Source: JACZSB01 sp965372015
GTDB taxonomy: Bacteria > Fidelibacterota > Marinisomatia > SCGC-AAA003-L08 > TS1B11
DNA: 7,065 nucleotides
Reading direction: 5' to 3'
Assembly: GCA_965372015.1 (NCBI GenBank)
Contig: CBDVAP010000138.1
Span: forward strand, 1 to 7,065
Translations under genes and position numbers: made by a program
The notes under the pieces: generated by a model
What the model saw: the letters and a program-made list of their open reading frames with translations, nothing else
Database searches by the model: none
Told to the model about the DNA's origin: nothing
Shown here: positions 1-6,884 of the stretch, piece by piece
Layout of the letters: each line of letters starts with the position of its first letter
Numbering within the stretch: position 1 is the stretch's first letter

Positions 1-762
1 GACGTGATCCGGGAGACCCGGGTGGAGGTAATCGATATCATGCTGGTGCTGGACATATCCTCGTCGATGCTGGCAGCCGATTTCAAGCCTAATCGCCTGG
101 AAGCGGCCAAAACGGTGGCTCGCCAGTTCATCCAGGACCGGTCCAGCGACCGCATGGGTATTGTAATCTTTGCCGGTGAGTCTTTCATCCAATGTCCACT
201 GACCCATGACAACCAGGTGCTCCAGAACCTGTTGGCCAGGGTGCGCAGCGTGGACAAGGAGCACGACGGAACGGCCATCGGCATGGCCATCGCCAATGCC
301 ATCAACCGGCTGCGGGACTCGGTAGCCAAGAGCAAAGTGATGATCCTGCTTTCGGATGGCAGCAACAACACCGGCGAGCTGGATCCCACCACCGCTGCCC
401 AGCTGGCTCAGAAATTCGATATCAAGATTTATACCATTGGGGCCGGCACCCACGGCCTGGCGCCTTACCCGGTTTCGGACCCCATCTGGGGGCAACGGAT
501 GGTACAGGTGGAGGTAGACTTGGATGAAGAGACCCTCCAGGCGGTAGCCGATCTAACGGGGGGGCAATATTTTCGGGCCACCGATCAGGAGTCGTTGGCG
601 GAGATCTACAGCCAGATCGACGAGCTGGAGCGTACCGAGATCGAAGTGAATGAATACCTGAACGTCCAGGAATTTTACGGCTGGCTGGTGATCCCGGCCA
701 GCTTGTTGGGGTTGCTGCTGCCGGCGGTGGGGACCGGTGTGTTCAGAAAGATAGTGGCATGA
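1..762 (+). CDS. batA: BatA-type VWA-domain membrane protein, 5' end missing
   Basis: Frame 1 is open from the first base, so the gene starts before the window; the GTG at position 4 is an internal valine, not a start. About 253 residues are visible against roughly 330 for full-length BatA, so the N-terminal membrane helices are cut off. The visible part begins just before a von Willebrand factor A domain. Its MIDAS motif DISSS is at residues 18-22 of the visible protein (codon of the first Asp at 52-54), followed by the family signatures FKPNRLEAAK, IVIFAGESFIQCPLT, DGTAIGMAIANAINRL and ILLSDGSNNTGE, and late TGGQYFRATD. A C-terminal hydrophobic helix (about residues 224-241, around 670-723) anchors the chain. 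BatA is a membrane protein with its metal-binding VWA domain outside the cytoplasm, thought to act with BatB and a MoxR ATPase. Its stop overlaps the batB start by 4 bases (ATGA), which suggests translational coupling. Confidence 0.95.
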   Translation, partial: DVIRETRVEVIDIMLVLDISSSMLAADFKPNRLEAAKTVARQFIQDRSSDRMGIVIFAGESFIQCPLTHDNQVLQNLLARVRSVDKEHDGTAIGMAIANAINRLRDSVAKSKVMILLSDGSNNTGELDPTTAAQLAQKFDIKIYTIGAGTHGLAPYPVSDPIWGQRMVQVEVDLDEETLQAVADLTGGQYFRATDQESLAEIYSQIDELERTEIEVNEYLNVQEFYGWLVIPASLLGLLLPAVGTGVFRKIVA

Positions 763-1778
763 TCCAATTCGCTTACCCGCTCAGCGGCCTGTTGCTGGCG
801 CCCTGGCTCGGGTTGTTGGTCTGGAGCCTGGTGTTTCGCTACCGGGCTAACCGGGCGCTACGTGCTCTGGGTGAGGAAAGAGTGCAATGGTACGTGCTGG
901 GCAGACTGCGGCTGCCGCGGCAAACCGCCAAGATCATGCTCATGTTTGCCGGGCTGGGCCTGCTGATCATCGCCGCGGCGGGGCCTAAAGTGGGCACCCG
1001 GGTGGTGGAACTGGAGCACCAGGGCGCAGACGTGCTATTGTTACTGGATACCTCCGTGAGTATGGATGCTACCGATGTGAGCCCCAGCCGCCTGGAAAAA
1101 GCCAAGTACGAGGTGGGGCACCTGATTTCCCGGCTGGAAGGTGACCGGGTGGGCATTATCGTCTTTGCCGGATCAGCTCACCTGCATTGCCCCCTGACCT
1201 CGGATTACGCCGCCGTCCGGCTGTTTTTAAATGCCGTGGATACCCGGCTGGTAGCGCTGCAGGGCACCGTCATCGGGGAGGCTTTGGACCTGGCTGTGCG
1301 GACCTTCGATGCCGAGTCACGCCAGTACAAGGCGGTGGTGGTCCTGAGCGATGGAGAGGACCACGACGGTCGAGCGCTGGAGGTGGCCCGGGAAGCTGCG
1401 AATCAGGGGATAATCATTCATACGGTGGGGATCGGTTCGCAGTCCGGCGCCCCGATCCCGGTAGGCGACGGGACCGAGTTCAAGAAGGATCGCGACGGCC
1501 GGGTAGTCACCTCGACCCTGAACGAGCTGGTGTTGGAGGAACTGGCCCAGGCCGGCAACGGTACTTACCGGCGGGTGGACAACCGCAGTGGTAGCCTGGT
1601 CGCCCTGGCCGAGGAGATCGGCGCGATGGAGAAGCGAACCTTGAAGACCCAGGAGTTTACCCAGTTCGAGGACCGCTACCAATATTTCGTTTTCCCGGCG
1701 TTACTGTGTTTCATGGCGGAATTGCTATTGCCCGGCGGACGCCGGAAGGCCCCCCGGGCGCGCAGCCGATATGCGTAG
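759..1778 (+). CDS. batB: BatB-type VWA-domain membrane protein
   Basis: The 339-residue length is typical of BatB. There are two N-terminal membrane helices (about residues 9-25 and 57-75), then a VWA domain with an intact MIDAS motif DTSVS at residues 97-101. The MIDAS threonine lies in the LQGTVIGEAL segment near residue 170, and VVLSDGEDHDG near 193-203 supplies the third metal-site aspartate. A C-terminal hydrophobic segment (about 310-327) precedes a short basic tail. The VWA domain resembles that of the preceding BatA, as expected for this paralogous pair. The start at 759 is fixed by its 4-base overlap with the batA stop and by the hydrophobic segment right after it. The family is linked to oxygen tolerance and envelope integrity in Bacteroides and Leptospira; the molecular function is not settled. 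Confidence 0.96.
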   Translation: MIQFAYPLSGLLLAPWLGLLVWSLVFRYRANRALRALGEERVQWYVLGRLRLPRQTAKIMLMFAGLGLLIIAAAGPKVGTRVVELEHQGADVLLLLDTSVSMDATDVSPSRLEKAKYEVGHLISRLEGDRVGIIVFAGSAHLHCPLTSDYAAVRLFLNAVDTRLVALQGTVIGEALDLAVRTFDAESRQYKAVVVLSDGEDHDGRALEVAREAANQGIIIHTVGIGSQSGAPIPVGDGTEFKKDRDGRVVTSTLNELVLEELAQAGNGTYRRVDNRSGSLVALAEEIGAMEKRTLKTQEFTQFEDRYQYFVFPALLCFMAELLLPGGRRKAPRARSRYA

Positions 1779-2514
1779 CGTGGCCATAGGGCTCTGGCTT
1801 CTGTCGCTGCTGGCGGCCCAGGGCGCCCCCGATGTTGCACCGGCGCCCCAGCCTCCGCCGGAGTTGCAGCCGGTGTGGGATCGATACCGGCAGCTGCTCA
1901 GGGAACATCCCAAGGAACCGCTGTTGCATTATAACTTTGGCAACCTGGCGTACAGCATCGGCGATTACCAGCGGGCCTTGAGGGAGTATCAGGCGGCCCT
2001 GGAGTCGAAGGACCGGCAGGCTCAGTCGCGCATCTATTATAATCTGGGCAACAGCCTGTTCCGGGCGGGCAACGTGGCTGAAAGCCGGGACTTCTACCGG
2101 AGGGCATTGGAGCTCAATCCGGGGGACGAGGACGCCCGGGTGAACTACGAGATCGCGACTTTGATGCAGGAGCAGGAGCAGCAAGAGCGACAGGATAAAT
2201 CGCAATCGCGGGACCAGGACTCTGAGCAGGAGCAGGATTCCTCAGGTGGTGATTCTCCGGAGGAATCGGGTGAGCAACAGCAGACGGAGGGAGAGCAGCC
2301 GGAGGATAGCCAGGCCGAGCAGAGCCGGGAACAGCAACAATCCAAGAGCCGGTCGCAAGACCAGACCGAGGCTCAACAGGAAGCCCGGGCCCGGGAAGAA
2401 TTGGAGCGGGAGGAGGCGGAGGCCATCCTGAACGCCTTACGGGCCAATGAGCAGAACCTACTCAAGCGGGTCTACCAGCCGCAGTCGCCCACCAAGTTGG
2501 AAAAGGATTGGTAG
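1771..2514 (+). CDS. batC: BatC-like secreted TPR protein with Q/E/S/D-rich region
   Basis: This 247-residue protein starts with a short signal peptide (residues 1 to about 18, cleavage plausible after AQG). Two TPR units follow, at about 49-82 (HYNFGNLAYSIGDYQRAL) and 84-118 (YYNLGNSLFRAGN then YRRALELNPGDEDA). From about residue 131 to 215 the chain is almost all Gln, Glu, Ser, Asp and Arg, probably disordered or coiled. It ends with a short helical segment and the terminal KLEKDW, which matches the DW ending I know from BatC proteins. No C-terminal membrane segment is visible. Its start lies 8 bases inside the end of batB. The likely role is a periplasmic adaptor between the VWA proteins and BatD/BatE; this is inferred from context and TPR content. 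The batC symbol rests on position and architecture. Confidence 0.88.
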   Translation: MRSVAIGLWLLSLLAAQGAPDVAPAPQPPPELQPVWDRYRQLLREHPKEPLLHYNFGNLAYSIGDYQRALREYQAALESKDRQAQSRIYYNLGNSLFRAGNVAESRDFYRRALELNPGDEDARVNYEIATLMQEQEQQERQDKSQSRDQDSEQEQDSSGGDSPEESGEQQQTEGEQPEDSQAEQSREQQQSKSRSQDQTEAQQEARAREELEREEAEAILNALRANEQNLLKRVYQPQSPTKLEKDW

Positions 2515-2540
2515 CAGACTGTTTTTTTTAACGACTGATA

Positions 2541-2570
2541 TTGAAACTGCAGTCCAGTAACCGATAAGAT
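2541..2570 (+). promoter_or_regulatory. possible sigma70-like promoter directly before batD
   Basis: This lies in the only intergenic gap of the bat operon. TTGAAA (2541-2546) and TAAGAT (2565-2570) are separated by 18 bases and match the -35 and -10 consensus at 5 of 6 and 4 of 6 positions. The -10 box ends only 5 bases before the batD ATG at 2576, so a transcript from here would be nearly leaderless. No Shine-Dalgarno sequence is visible before that ATG, which fits. The organism's promoter consensus is unknown, and in Bacteroidota the consensus differs, so this may be chance. Confidence 0.28.
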
Positions 2571-2575
2571 ATAGT

Positions 2576-4342
2576 ATGTTGAGCATTTCAAGACCTTACC
2601 GGCTGGTGATCATCGCCGGGCTGCTGCTATCCGCGGTGGTTCCGAGCCGGGCGGCGCCGCGGGTGGTTGCCCTGGTGAGCGACAAACGGGTGGTGGAGGG
2701 GCAGTCCATCACGTTCGAGATCAGGTCGGAGAGAGGCCGGATTCAGATCGCCACCCTGTTAGGCCTGAAAGATTTCGAGCTGCTGTCAGGTCCCAGCGCC
2801 TCCCACAGCGTACAGATCATCAACGGCGCGGTAACCTCAATCTCCTCGTATAAGTGGATGCTGTTGCCCAAGCGCACCGGCCGTTTGGAAATCCCGGCCC
2901 AGACGGTAACGGTGAATGGAATACGGGTGCACACCGGGCCGATCACAATCCAGGTAGAGCCGGCCAGGGCGGTCACCGGGCGCGGGGCCCAGGGTGGTAA
3001 GAGCTCCCTGTTCGTGCGGGCCCAGGCGGACCACCAGGAGCTCTATCGTGGTCAGCAGGTTACGGTAACCTGGACCCTTTACACCAAGGTCAACATTTCC
3101 GGCTGGGAGGTGGTTTCATTGCCGAATCTGACCGGATTCTGGACCGAGGAGTTGTTCGCTCCCAGCAAATTACAGTTACGTGAGGAGATGATCGAGGGCC
3201 AGCGCTATTATTCGGCCGTGGTTCGCCGGTTGGCCCTGTTCCCCACCCGGTCGGGTGAATTGAAGGTGGACCCGCTGGTGCTCAAGATCGGGGTGCAGTC
3301 GCGCCGGCGTCGCCGTGATCCCTTCTTTGACGATTTCTCATTCCTGAGTCCCGGGCGGGTGGAAAACAAGGTGCTGGCTTCGCCGACACTTGATATCCAC
3401 GTCAAGCCGGTCCCCACCACCGGACGGCCGGCAAACTACCGGGGAGTAGTGGGCGATTTCACCCTTTCCGGCGGTCTGGACTACCAGGAGGTGGAGCAGG
3501 ACGAAGCCGTTACCCTGAGCGTGATCATTTCCGGCCACGGCAATACCAAAACGCTGGAGGCACCCCCGGTTCAATTTCCCAGCAGCCTGGAGGTGTTCGA
3601 CCCCCAGGTCAGCGCCGAACCGTCACTGGGGGATGTGATAGGTGGCAGCAAGACCCTGGAGTACGTGATCATCCCCCGCCTGGCCGGCGAGTTCACTATC
3701 CCACCCATCCGGCTGACTTATTTCGAGCCGCAGGCCGGGCAATTTCTCACGAGTACCATTGGCCCCTTCAACCTGAAGGTGTCCCCCCGTTCCGGCGGTA
3801 TAGTCAGCACCACCGGTTTCTCTCGCCAGGAGGTAGCCATCCTGGGCAAGGATATCCGCTTCAAGAAGTCCACCCGGCCCCGGTGGCTAAAGACCGGTCA
3901 GGGCTGGTACACTCCCGGGATCCTGCTGCTGAACTTAGCCACGATGTTCTTTTTCGCGGCGCCCTGGTTGGGCCAGCGGGCCCGGGTCCTGGCGACGGCT
4001 ATGGGGCCGGGGATGAGGGTGCGGCGGGCCTACGTCGCCGCCCAGGCCGTGATCGAGAAAGCGGTCGGGGAACCGGTGCAGATCTACGGCGAGTTCAGCC
4101 GGGCTGTGACCCTCTATCTTAATCACAGGTTGGGACGCCACGATCAGGAATACACAGTTGATGAGGTGGCGGTGCTGCTGAAACAGAACGGGGCCCCGGC
4201 TGAGCAGAAAGCCCGGCTATTGGAGGTGCTGCAGCAGTCGGCGGCGGCCCGCTTCGCGCCGGTGGTGCTGGGGAATGTGGACAGCGACCGGGCGGCCCTG
4301 TTGGCGGCCTTAAAAGAGCTGGACCAGCAATGGGCCGGTTGA
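2576..4342 (+). CDS. batD: BatD-family protein (oxygen tolerance)
   Basis: At 588 residues the length is normal for BatD. The N-terminus is a signal peptide (basic start, hydrophobic core at about 10-23, SRA before a likely cleavage after residue 26). A long beta-rich periplasmic region follows, with repeated immunoglobulin-like strands such as VEGQSITFEIRS, YRGQQVTVTWTLYT and EQDEAVTLSVIISGHGN. Near residues 242-254 is the basic-then-acidic segment RRRRRDPFFDDF that I recognise from BatD proteins. A single membrane helix (about 446-466) is followed by a roughly 120-residue helical cytoplasmic tail. The ATG at 2576 has no visible ribosome binding site, but it is kept because later starts would remove the basic residues of the signal peptide. 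It overlaps batE by 13 bases. Its role in the Bat complex is inferred from family and context; no enzymatic motif was seen. Confidence 0.93.
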   Translation: MLSISRPYRLVIIAGLLLSAVVPSRAAPRVVALVSDKRVVEGQSITFEIRSERGRIQIATLLGLKDFELLSGPSASHSVQIINGAVTSISSYKWMLLPKRTGRLEIPAQTVTVNGIRVHTGPITIQVEPARAVTGRGAQGGKSSLFVRAQADHQELYRGQQVTVTWTLYTKVNISGWEVVSLPNLTGFWTEELFAPSKLQLREEMIEGQRYYSAVVRRLALFPTRSGELKVDPLVLKIGVQSRRRRRDPFFDDFSFLSPGRVENKVLASPTLDIHVKPVPTTGRPANYRGVVGDFTLSGGLDYQEVEQDEAVTLSVIISGHGNTKTLEAPPVQFPSSLEVFDPQVSAEPSLGDVIGGSKTLEYVIIPRLAGEFTIPPIRLTYFEPQAGQFLTSTIGPFNLKVSPRSGGIVSTTGFSRQEVAILGKDIRFKKSTRPRWLKTGQGWYTPGILLLNLATMFFFAAPWLGQRARVLATAMGPGMRVRRAYVAAQAVIEKAVGEPVQIYGEFSRAVTLYLNHRLGRHDQEYTVDEVAVLLKQNGAPAEQKARLLEVLQQSAAARFAPVVLGNVDSDRAALLAALKELDQQWAG

Positions 4343-5079
4343 GCCGTTGGGTATTGCTGCTGCTGCCGGTGCTGGTTCTGGCGGCGGCCGTCAAGGAAGT
4401 GGACCGCCGCTACCGGCGGGGGTTGCAAGCCTATGCCAACCAGCAGTGGGCCCTGGCGGTGCAGGAATTTGAATCGATCGTCGCCAGCGGCTATGACTCG
4501 GAAGTGCTCTACTATAACCTGGGAAACGCTTACTACCGCTCAGAGGACATCGCCGGGGCGGTCTGGGCCTACGAAAAAGCATTGCTGCTGGACCCCAATG
4601 ACCAGGACGCCCGCTATAACCTGTCGCTGACCAACTTGCGGGTACCCGACCGCATCGAGCCACCGGAAGTGCCGCTGTTCATCCGCTTCTACCGCTCTAT
4701 CCGGGAGAGTTTCACCCCCGCCGAATGGATTCAGTGGGTGTCGGTACTATTGCTGGTGATTGCGGCGCTGTTCGCCCTGGGCAAATGGTGGCCCCGGCTG
4801 CGGCTCGGTTGGCTGACGGCCGGCGGGGTGGTGTTGGTGGCGCTGCTGACGCTGGTGATGGTGGATAGTATGATCACCACCGGCCAGACCCGTACCGGGA
4901 TTGTCTACGGTGATGCAGTGGGGGTGTACAGCGCTCCCACCGAGCGCTCCACCCGGCTGTTCGAGTTGCACCGCGGCCTGAAAGTGGACATCAATGAGCA
5001 GGCCGGCGAGTGGTACCAGATAGAGCTCCTGGACGGCAAAACCGGCTGGCTGCCGGAAGAGCGGTTGCGGGCGCTTTAG
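4330..5079 (+). CDS. batE: BatE-like TPR and SH3-domain membrane protein
   Basis: This 249-residue protein has an N-terminal hydrophobic signal or anchor (about 7-20), then two TPR-type units at about 24-57 and 58-91 (YYNLGNAYYRSEDIAGAVWAYEKALLLDPND). Two membrane helices follow (about 136-151 and 162-178), and a C-terminal bacterial SH3-type domain spans about 187-249 (AVGVYSAPTERSTRLFELHRG, then EWYQIELLDGKTGWLPEERL). This order of TPR, two helices and SH3 is the usual BatE layout. It is the last gene of the run, and its start lies 13 bases inside the end of batD, which suggests coupled translation. It probably bridges the periplasmic Bat components to the membrane or cell wall; the SH3-type domain makes peptidoglycan or protein contact plausible, but this is inference. 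No terminator with a T-tract follows it. Confidence 0.88.
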   Translation: MGRLSRWVLLLLPVLVLAAAVKEVDRRYRRGLQAYANQQWALAVQEFESIVASGYDSEVLYYNLGNAYYRSEDIAGAVWAYEKALLLDPNDQDARYNLSLTNLRVPDRIEPPEVPLFIRFYRSIRESFTPAEWIQWVSVLLLVIAALFALGKWWPRLRLGWLTAGGVVLVALLTLVMVDSMITTGQTRTGIVYGDAVGVYSAPTERSTRLFELHRGLKVDINEQAGEWYQIELLDGKTGWLPEERLRAL

Positions 5080-5099
5080 AAATTTCATACACAGGGGGG

Positions 5100-5133
5100 A
5101 GTTTCTGGTTTCAAGTTTCGAGTTTCTAGTTCA
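5100..5133. repeat. degenerate 7-base tandem repeat, about five units
   Basis: Units follow each other in register: AGTTTCT (5100-5106), GGTTTCA (5107-5113), AGTTTCG (5114-5120), AGTTTCT (5121-5127) and AGTTCA (5128-5133, one T short). The consensus is RGTTTCN, with the seventh base variable. The array starts 20 bases after the batE stop. A 7-base period would break a reading frame, which fits a non-coding spacer. No function can be assigned from the sequence. Confidence 0.7.
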
Positions 5134-5181
5134 AGAGCCGGCTAAATCTTCTCCTGACAGCCAACTACCTACTGTTGGAGC

Positions 5182-5215
5182 GTAGCGGAAATCCCGCCAT
5201 CGGCGGGGCCACTGC
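5182..5215. repeat. REP-like imperfect hairpin with GTAG foot
   Basis: The core is a perfect stem CCCGCC (5193-5198) and GGCGGG (5202-5207) around the loop ATC. A second, outer stem pairs GCGG (5185-5188) with CTGC (5212-5215), one pair being G-T, across a 4-by-4 internal loop. The tetranucleotide GTAG (5182-5185) lies at the 5' foot, and GGAG (5177-5180) lies just before it. A GC-rich imperfect hairpin with a 5' GTAG or GGAG is the pattern of REP elements mobilised by RAYT (TnpA-REP) transposases. Only one copy is visible, so repetition in the genome is not shown. It could equally act as a transcript-end structure for the bat operon. Confidence 0.4.
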
Positions 5216-5233
5216 CACTGCCATCCTTCGCAA

Positions 5234-5253
5234 ATCCGATTGTGCAATCGGGT
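5234..5253. repeat. inverted repeat (CCGATT/AATCGG)
   Basis: An 8-base stem (5234-5241 with 5246-5253, one T-G pair) closes around the loop GTGC; its core CCGATTGTGCAATCGG (5236-5251) is palindromic apart from the centre. It lies 18 bases after the REP-like hairpin and could be its partner in a two-hairpin unit, or an operator for the downstream gene. There is no T-tract after it, so it is not a standard terminator. Confidence 0.45.
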
Positions 5254-5390
5254 CTTGAATACCATAAATTACTACCTGTGAGCACAATCTCTAAGTATAC
5301 GCAGGAGTGAAGTATAGCAAATGGGATCAATCCTCGCCCGTTTTGCAGTCCCAATAAATCTTTGGTCGCCGCTTCGATGAGCGTAATCTT

Positions 5391-6860
5391 ATGATTAAAA
5401 CCATCAAGCCTAGCAAGCCACGATTAGCAACCATACTATTTATCGATTTAGTTGCTTCCTCCGAATCAGCAAGCGTGTTGAAGGTACAGGAGTATAACAA
5501 ACATGTAAAGAAATTCCAAAAGCATGTTGAAGAAGTATTTGAAAACGAACTTGGACAAGTCCAAGACAGGGGTAGAACTAGGGATAGTAATTTTGTGTAT
5601 GGGGATGTGAGAGGGGACGAAGGCGTTGTAATACTTTCAACGAATCCAAACAGCACTGACATACAGGGTGCGATCAACAAAGATACCATCAAGATACTTC
5701 GCATAGCACTACAACTAAAATATGGGTGGTACTTTAGCAAACCTTACCAAGATGCGCTTAAGGATCAACGCAGGCCGCCAGAAATCGCCATAGGTATAAA
5801 TTCAGGTATGGTTGTATTTAATAGAGATGAGAATGAGGATGACAAGGACAATGCAGAGGGGTATGCGATAAACCTTGCGAAAAGAATAGAGAGCGACTCT
5901 CGCAGGGGAGAACATTCTAGCATGTTTGTCGGGGAAAGCGTGTTTGGAACTTATAGCGAAATAGCCGGAGAAAACACTCTTCGATTTGACCAACTCCCAC
6001 GCTCAATCATGAAAGGGATCACTGGCCACGTCAGGACATATGAAATTGTCTTTGCTAATCTTGAGGAAGAGCCCGAGATATTGAAATTGGATCATATACG
6101 GCATAAAGTAAACACTGAATTTCTCACAATACTTAAGACTGAATTTATAAGAACGAGAAACTCATGGCTTGGGAACGTGCTAACAAATTTAATCTGGGAC
6201 CAAGCCTCTGAACTTATAGACAGTGAATCCAATAATAATGCTGTCGCTCACAAATTGGCAGAGGCAATTGATAATGCAAGAACTCTATTCGAGATTGAAT
6301 CTGAGAAGCCGATCTGGGGTATCTATCTTGCTCAGCTAATTTTAGATTATCTCATCTATACAAGCGAACGAAGAGACGACCTGCCTCTTCTCCAAGAAAA
6401 GCAATTCTCGGACTTGCTAATTGAAGATGCTCAAGTTATACTGAAGTCCATCATTGTGAAAAATCCGCACGAGATTGATGCGCGAATCACGCTTGGGCGA
6501 TTATTTCTCCAGGATGCATTATCTGATGGGCAAGTAGACTCAGATATGGTTGACAAGTTAGAAAAAGCAATTAGAGAGCTTCAGAAGGTTCTAGTCTGGG
6601 AGGATGAGAATTCAGATCCATATTATTACTTAGCTGCTGCGAACTGGGAGTACTCGAAGGTGGTAGCCGATACTTCCAAGAAACTAAAAGCAAGTGATTC
6701 GTCTCGAACATATTGGAGAAAGCACCTCGAGTTAGAGCATACTATTGAGGAAGCGGACAAGCTTCGTAAAATTGAGCACACTAAAGAAGAGAAAAATCTT
6801 TTTAAAGACTTTCCTTTCGAAGATTTTAGCAGCTCAGAGCAACAGGCGGGAGAGTCGTGA
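5391..6860 (+). CDS. class III nucleotidyl cyclase domain protein with helical TPR-like C-terminal half
   Basis: This 489-residue protein has no signal peptide or membrane helix, so it is probably cytosolic. Residues about 10-222 match the class III adenylate/guanylate cyclase fold in order: FIDLVASSE with metal-binding Asp19, RGDEGVVIL with the second metal Asp76, IAIGINSGMVV, GYAINLAKRIE with Asn161 and Arg165 at the transition-state positions, and IMKGITGHVRTYEIV. The position that is Lys in adenylate cyclases seems to be Asp72, and the partner base-reading position seems to be Asn154, so the nucleotide used is uncertain. Residues about 228-470 are helical; 350-430 look like degenerate TPRs (YYYLAAANWEYSKVV). 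The end is charged and likely disordered. The ATG at 5391 is the only one after an in-frame stop at 5355; GATGAG (5376-5381) may be a weak ribosome binding site. GC content is much lower than in the bat genes. The next gene follows after 24 bases. Confidence 0.86.
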   Translation: MIKTIKPSKPRLATILFIDLVASSESASVLKVQEYNKHVKKFQKHVEEVFENELGQVQDRGRTRDSNFVYGDVRGDEGVVILSTNPNSTDIQGAINKDTIKILRIALQLKYGWYFSKPYQDALKDQRRPPEIAIGINSGMVVFNRDENEDDKDNAEGYAINLAKRIESDSRRGEHSSMFVGESVFGTYSEIAGENTLRFDQLPRSIMKGITGHVRTYEIVFANLEEEPEILKLDHIRHKVNTEFLTILKTEFIRTRNSWLGNVLTNLIWDQASELIDSESNNNAVAHKLAEAIDNARTLFEIESEKPIWGIYLAQLILDYLIYTSERRDDLPLLQEKQFSDLLIEDAQVILKSIIVKNPHEIDARITLGRLFLQDALSDGQVDSDMVDKLEKAIRELQKVLVWEDENSDPYYYLAAANWEYSKVVADTSKKLKASDSSRTYWRKHLELEHTIEEADKLRKIEHTKEEKNLFKDFPFEDFSSSEQQAGES

Positions 6861-6884
6861 AGTATTCTCCTAGAGTTTGAAAAT

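Larger units (their letters stand above)
5080..5390. other. intergenic region between bat operon and cyclase gene
   Basis: These 311 bases hold no convincing gene. They contain the heptamer repeat array (5100-5133), an 8-base palindrome AGCCGGCT (5136-5143), a small stem-loop CCAAC/GTTGG (5161-5165 with 5174-5178), the REP-like hairpin (5182-5215), the doubled hexamer ACTGCC (5211-5222) and a palindrome (5236-5251). Near the end is a 19-codon open frame (5321-5380), doubtful as a gene. No transposase remnant or tRNA was recognised. Base composition falls across this region. Confidence 0.7.

Noticed and set aside
4..6. GTG as the start codon of batA
   Set aside because: The frame stays open to the window edge, and starting here would remove the membrane helices that BatA proteins carry before the VWA domain.
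1711..2205. Long minus-strand open frame opposite batB/batC
   Set aside because: It is a shadow of GC-rich coding sequence; the plus strand there encodes well-matched BatB and BatC motifs.
2145..2345. Minus-strand Cys/Ser-rich small protein
   Set aside because: It is the reverse reading of the CAG/GAG-rich tract in batC; the cysteines and serines are an artefact of that composition.
2491..2529. Rho-independent terminator after batC (stem ACCAA/TTGGT, then T8)
   Set aside because: The stem is only 5 pairs with a 12-base loop, and the T-tract starts 10 bases after it. The bat genes continue downstream.
5240..5268. Promoter TTGTGC-17-CATAAA upstream of the cyclase gene
   Set aside because: Only 3 of 6 and 4 of 6 consensus positions match, and the first box lies inside the palindrome. 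Other pairings in 5254-5390 were no better.
5169..5354. Minus-strand 61-codon frame in the spacer
   Set aside because: It crosses both hairpins and resembles no family I recognise; the repeats explain the sequence better.
5370..5383. tRNA T-arm fragment or attachment-site remnant (CGCT TCGATG AGCG)
   Set aside because: The stem has 4 pairs, the loop is not T-arm-like, and no acceptor or anticodon arms are nearby.
5080..5390. CRISPR array
   Set aside because: The repeats are 7 bases long without spacers; no 25-40 base direct repeats are present.
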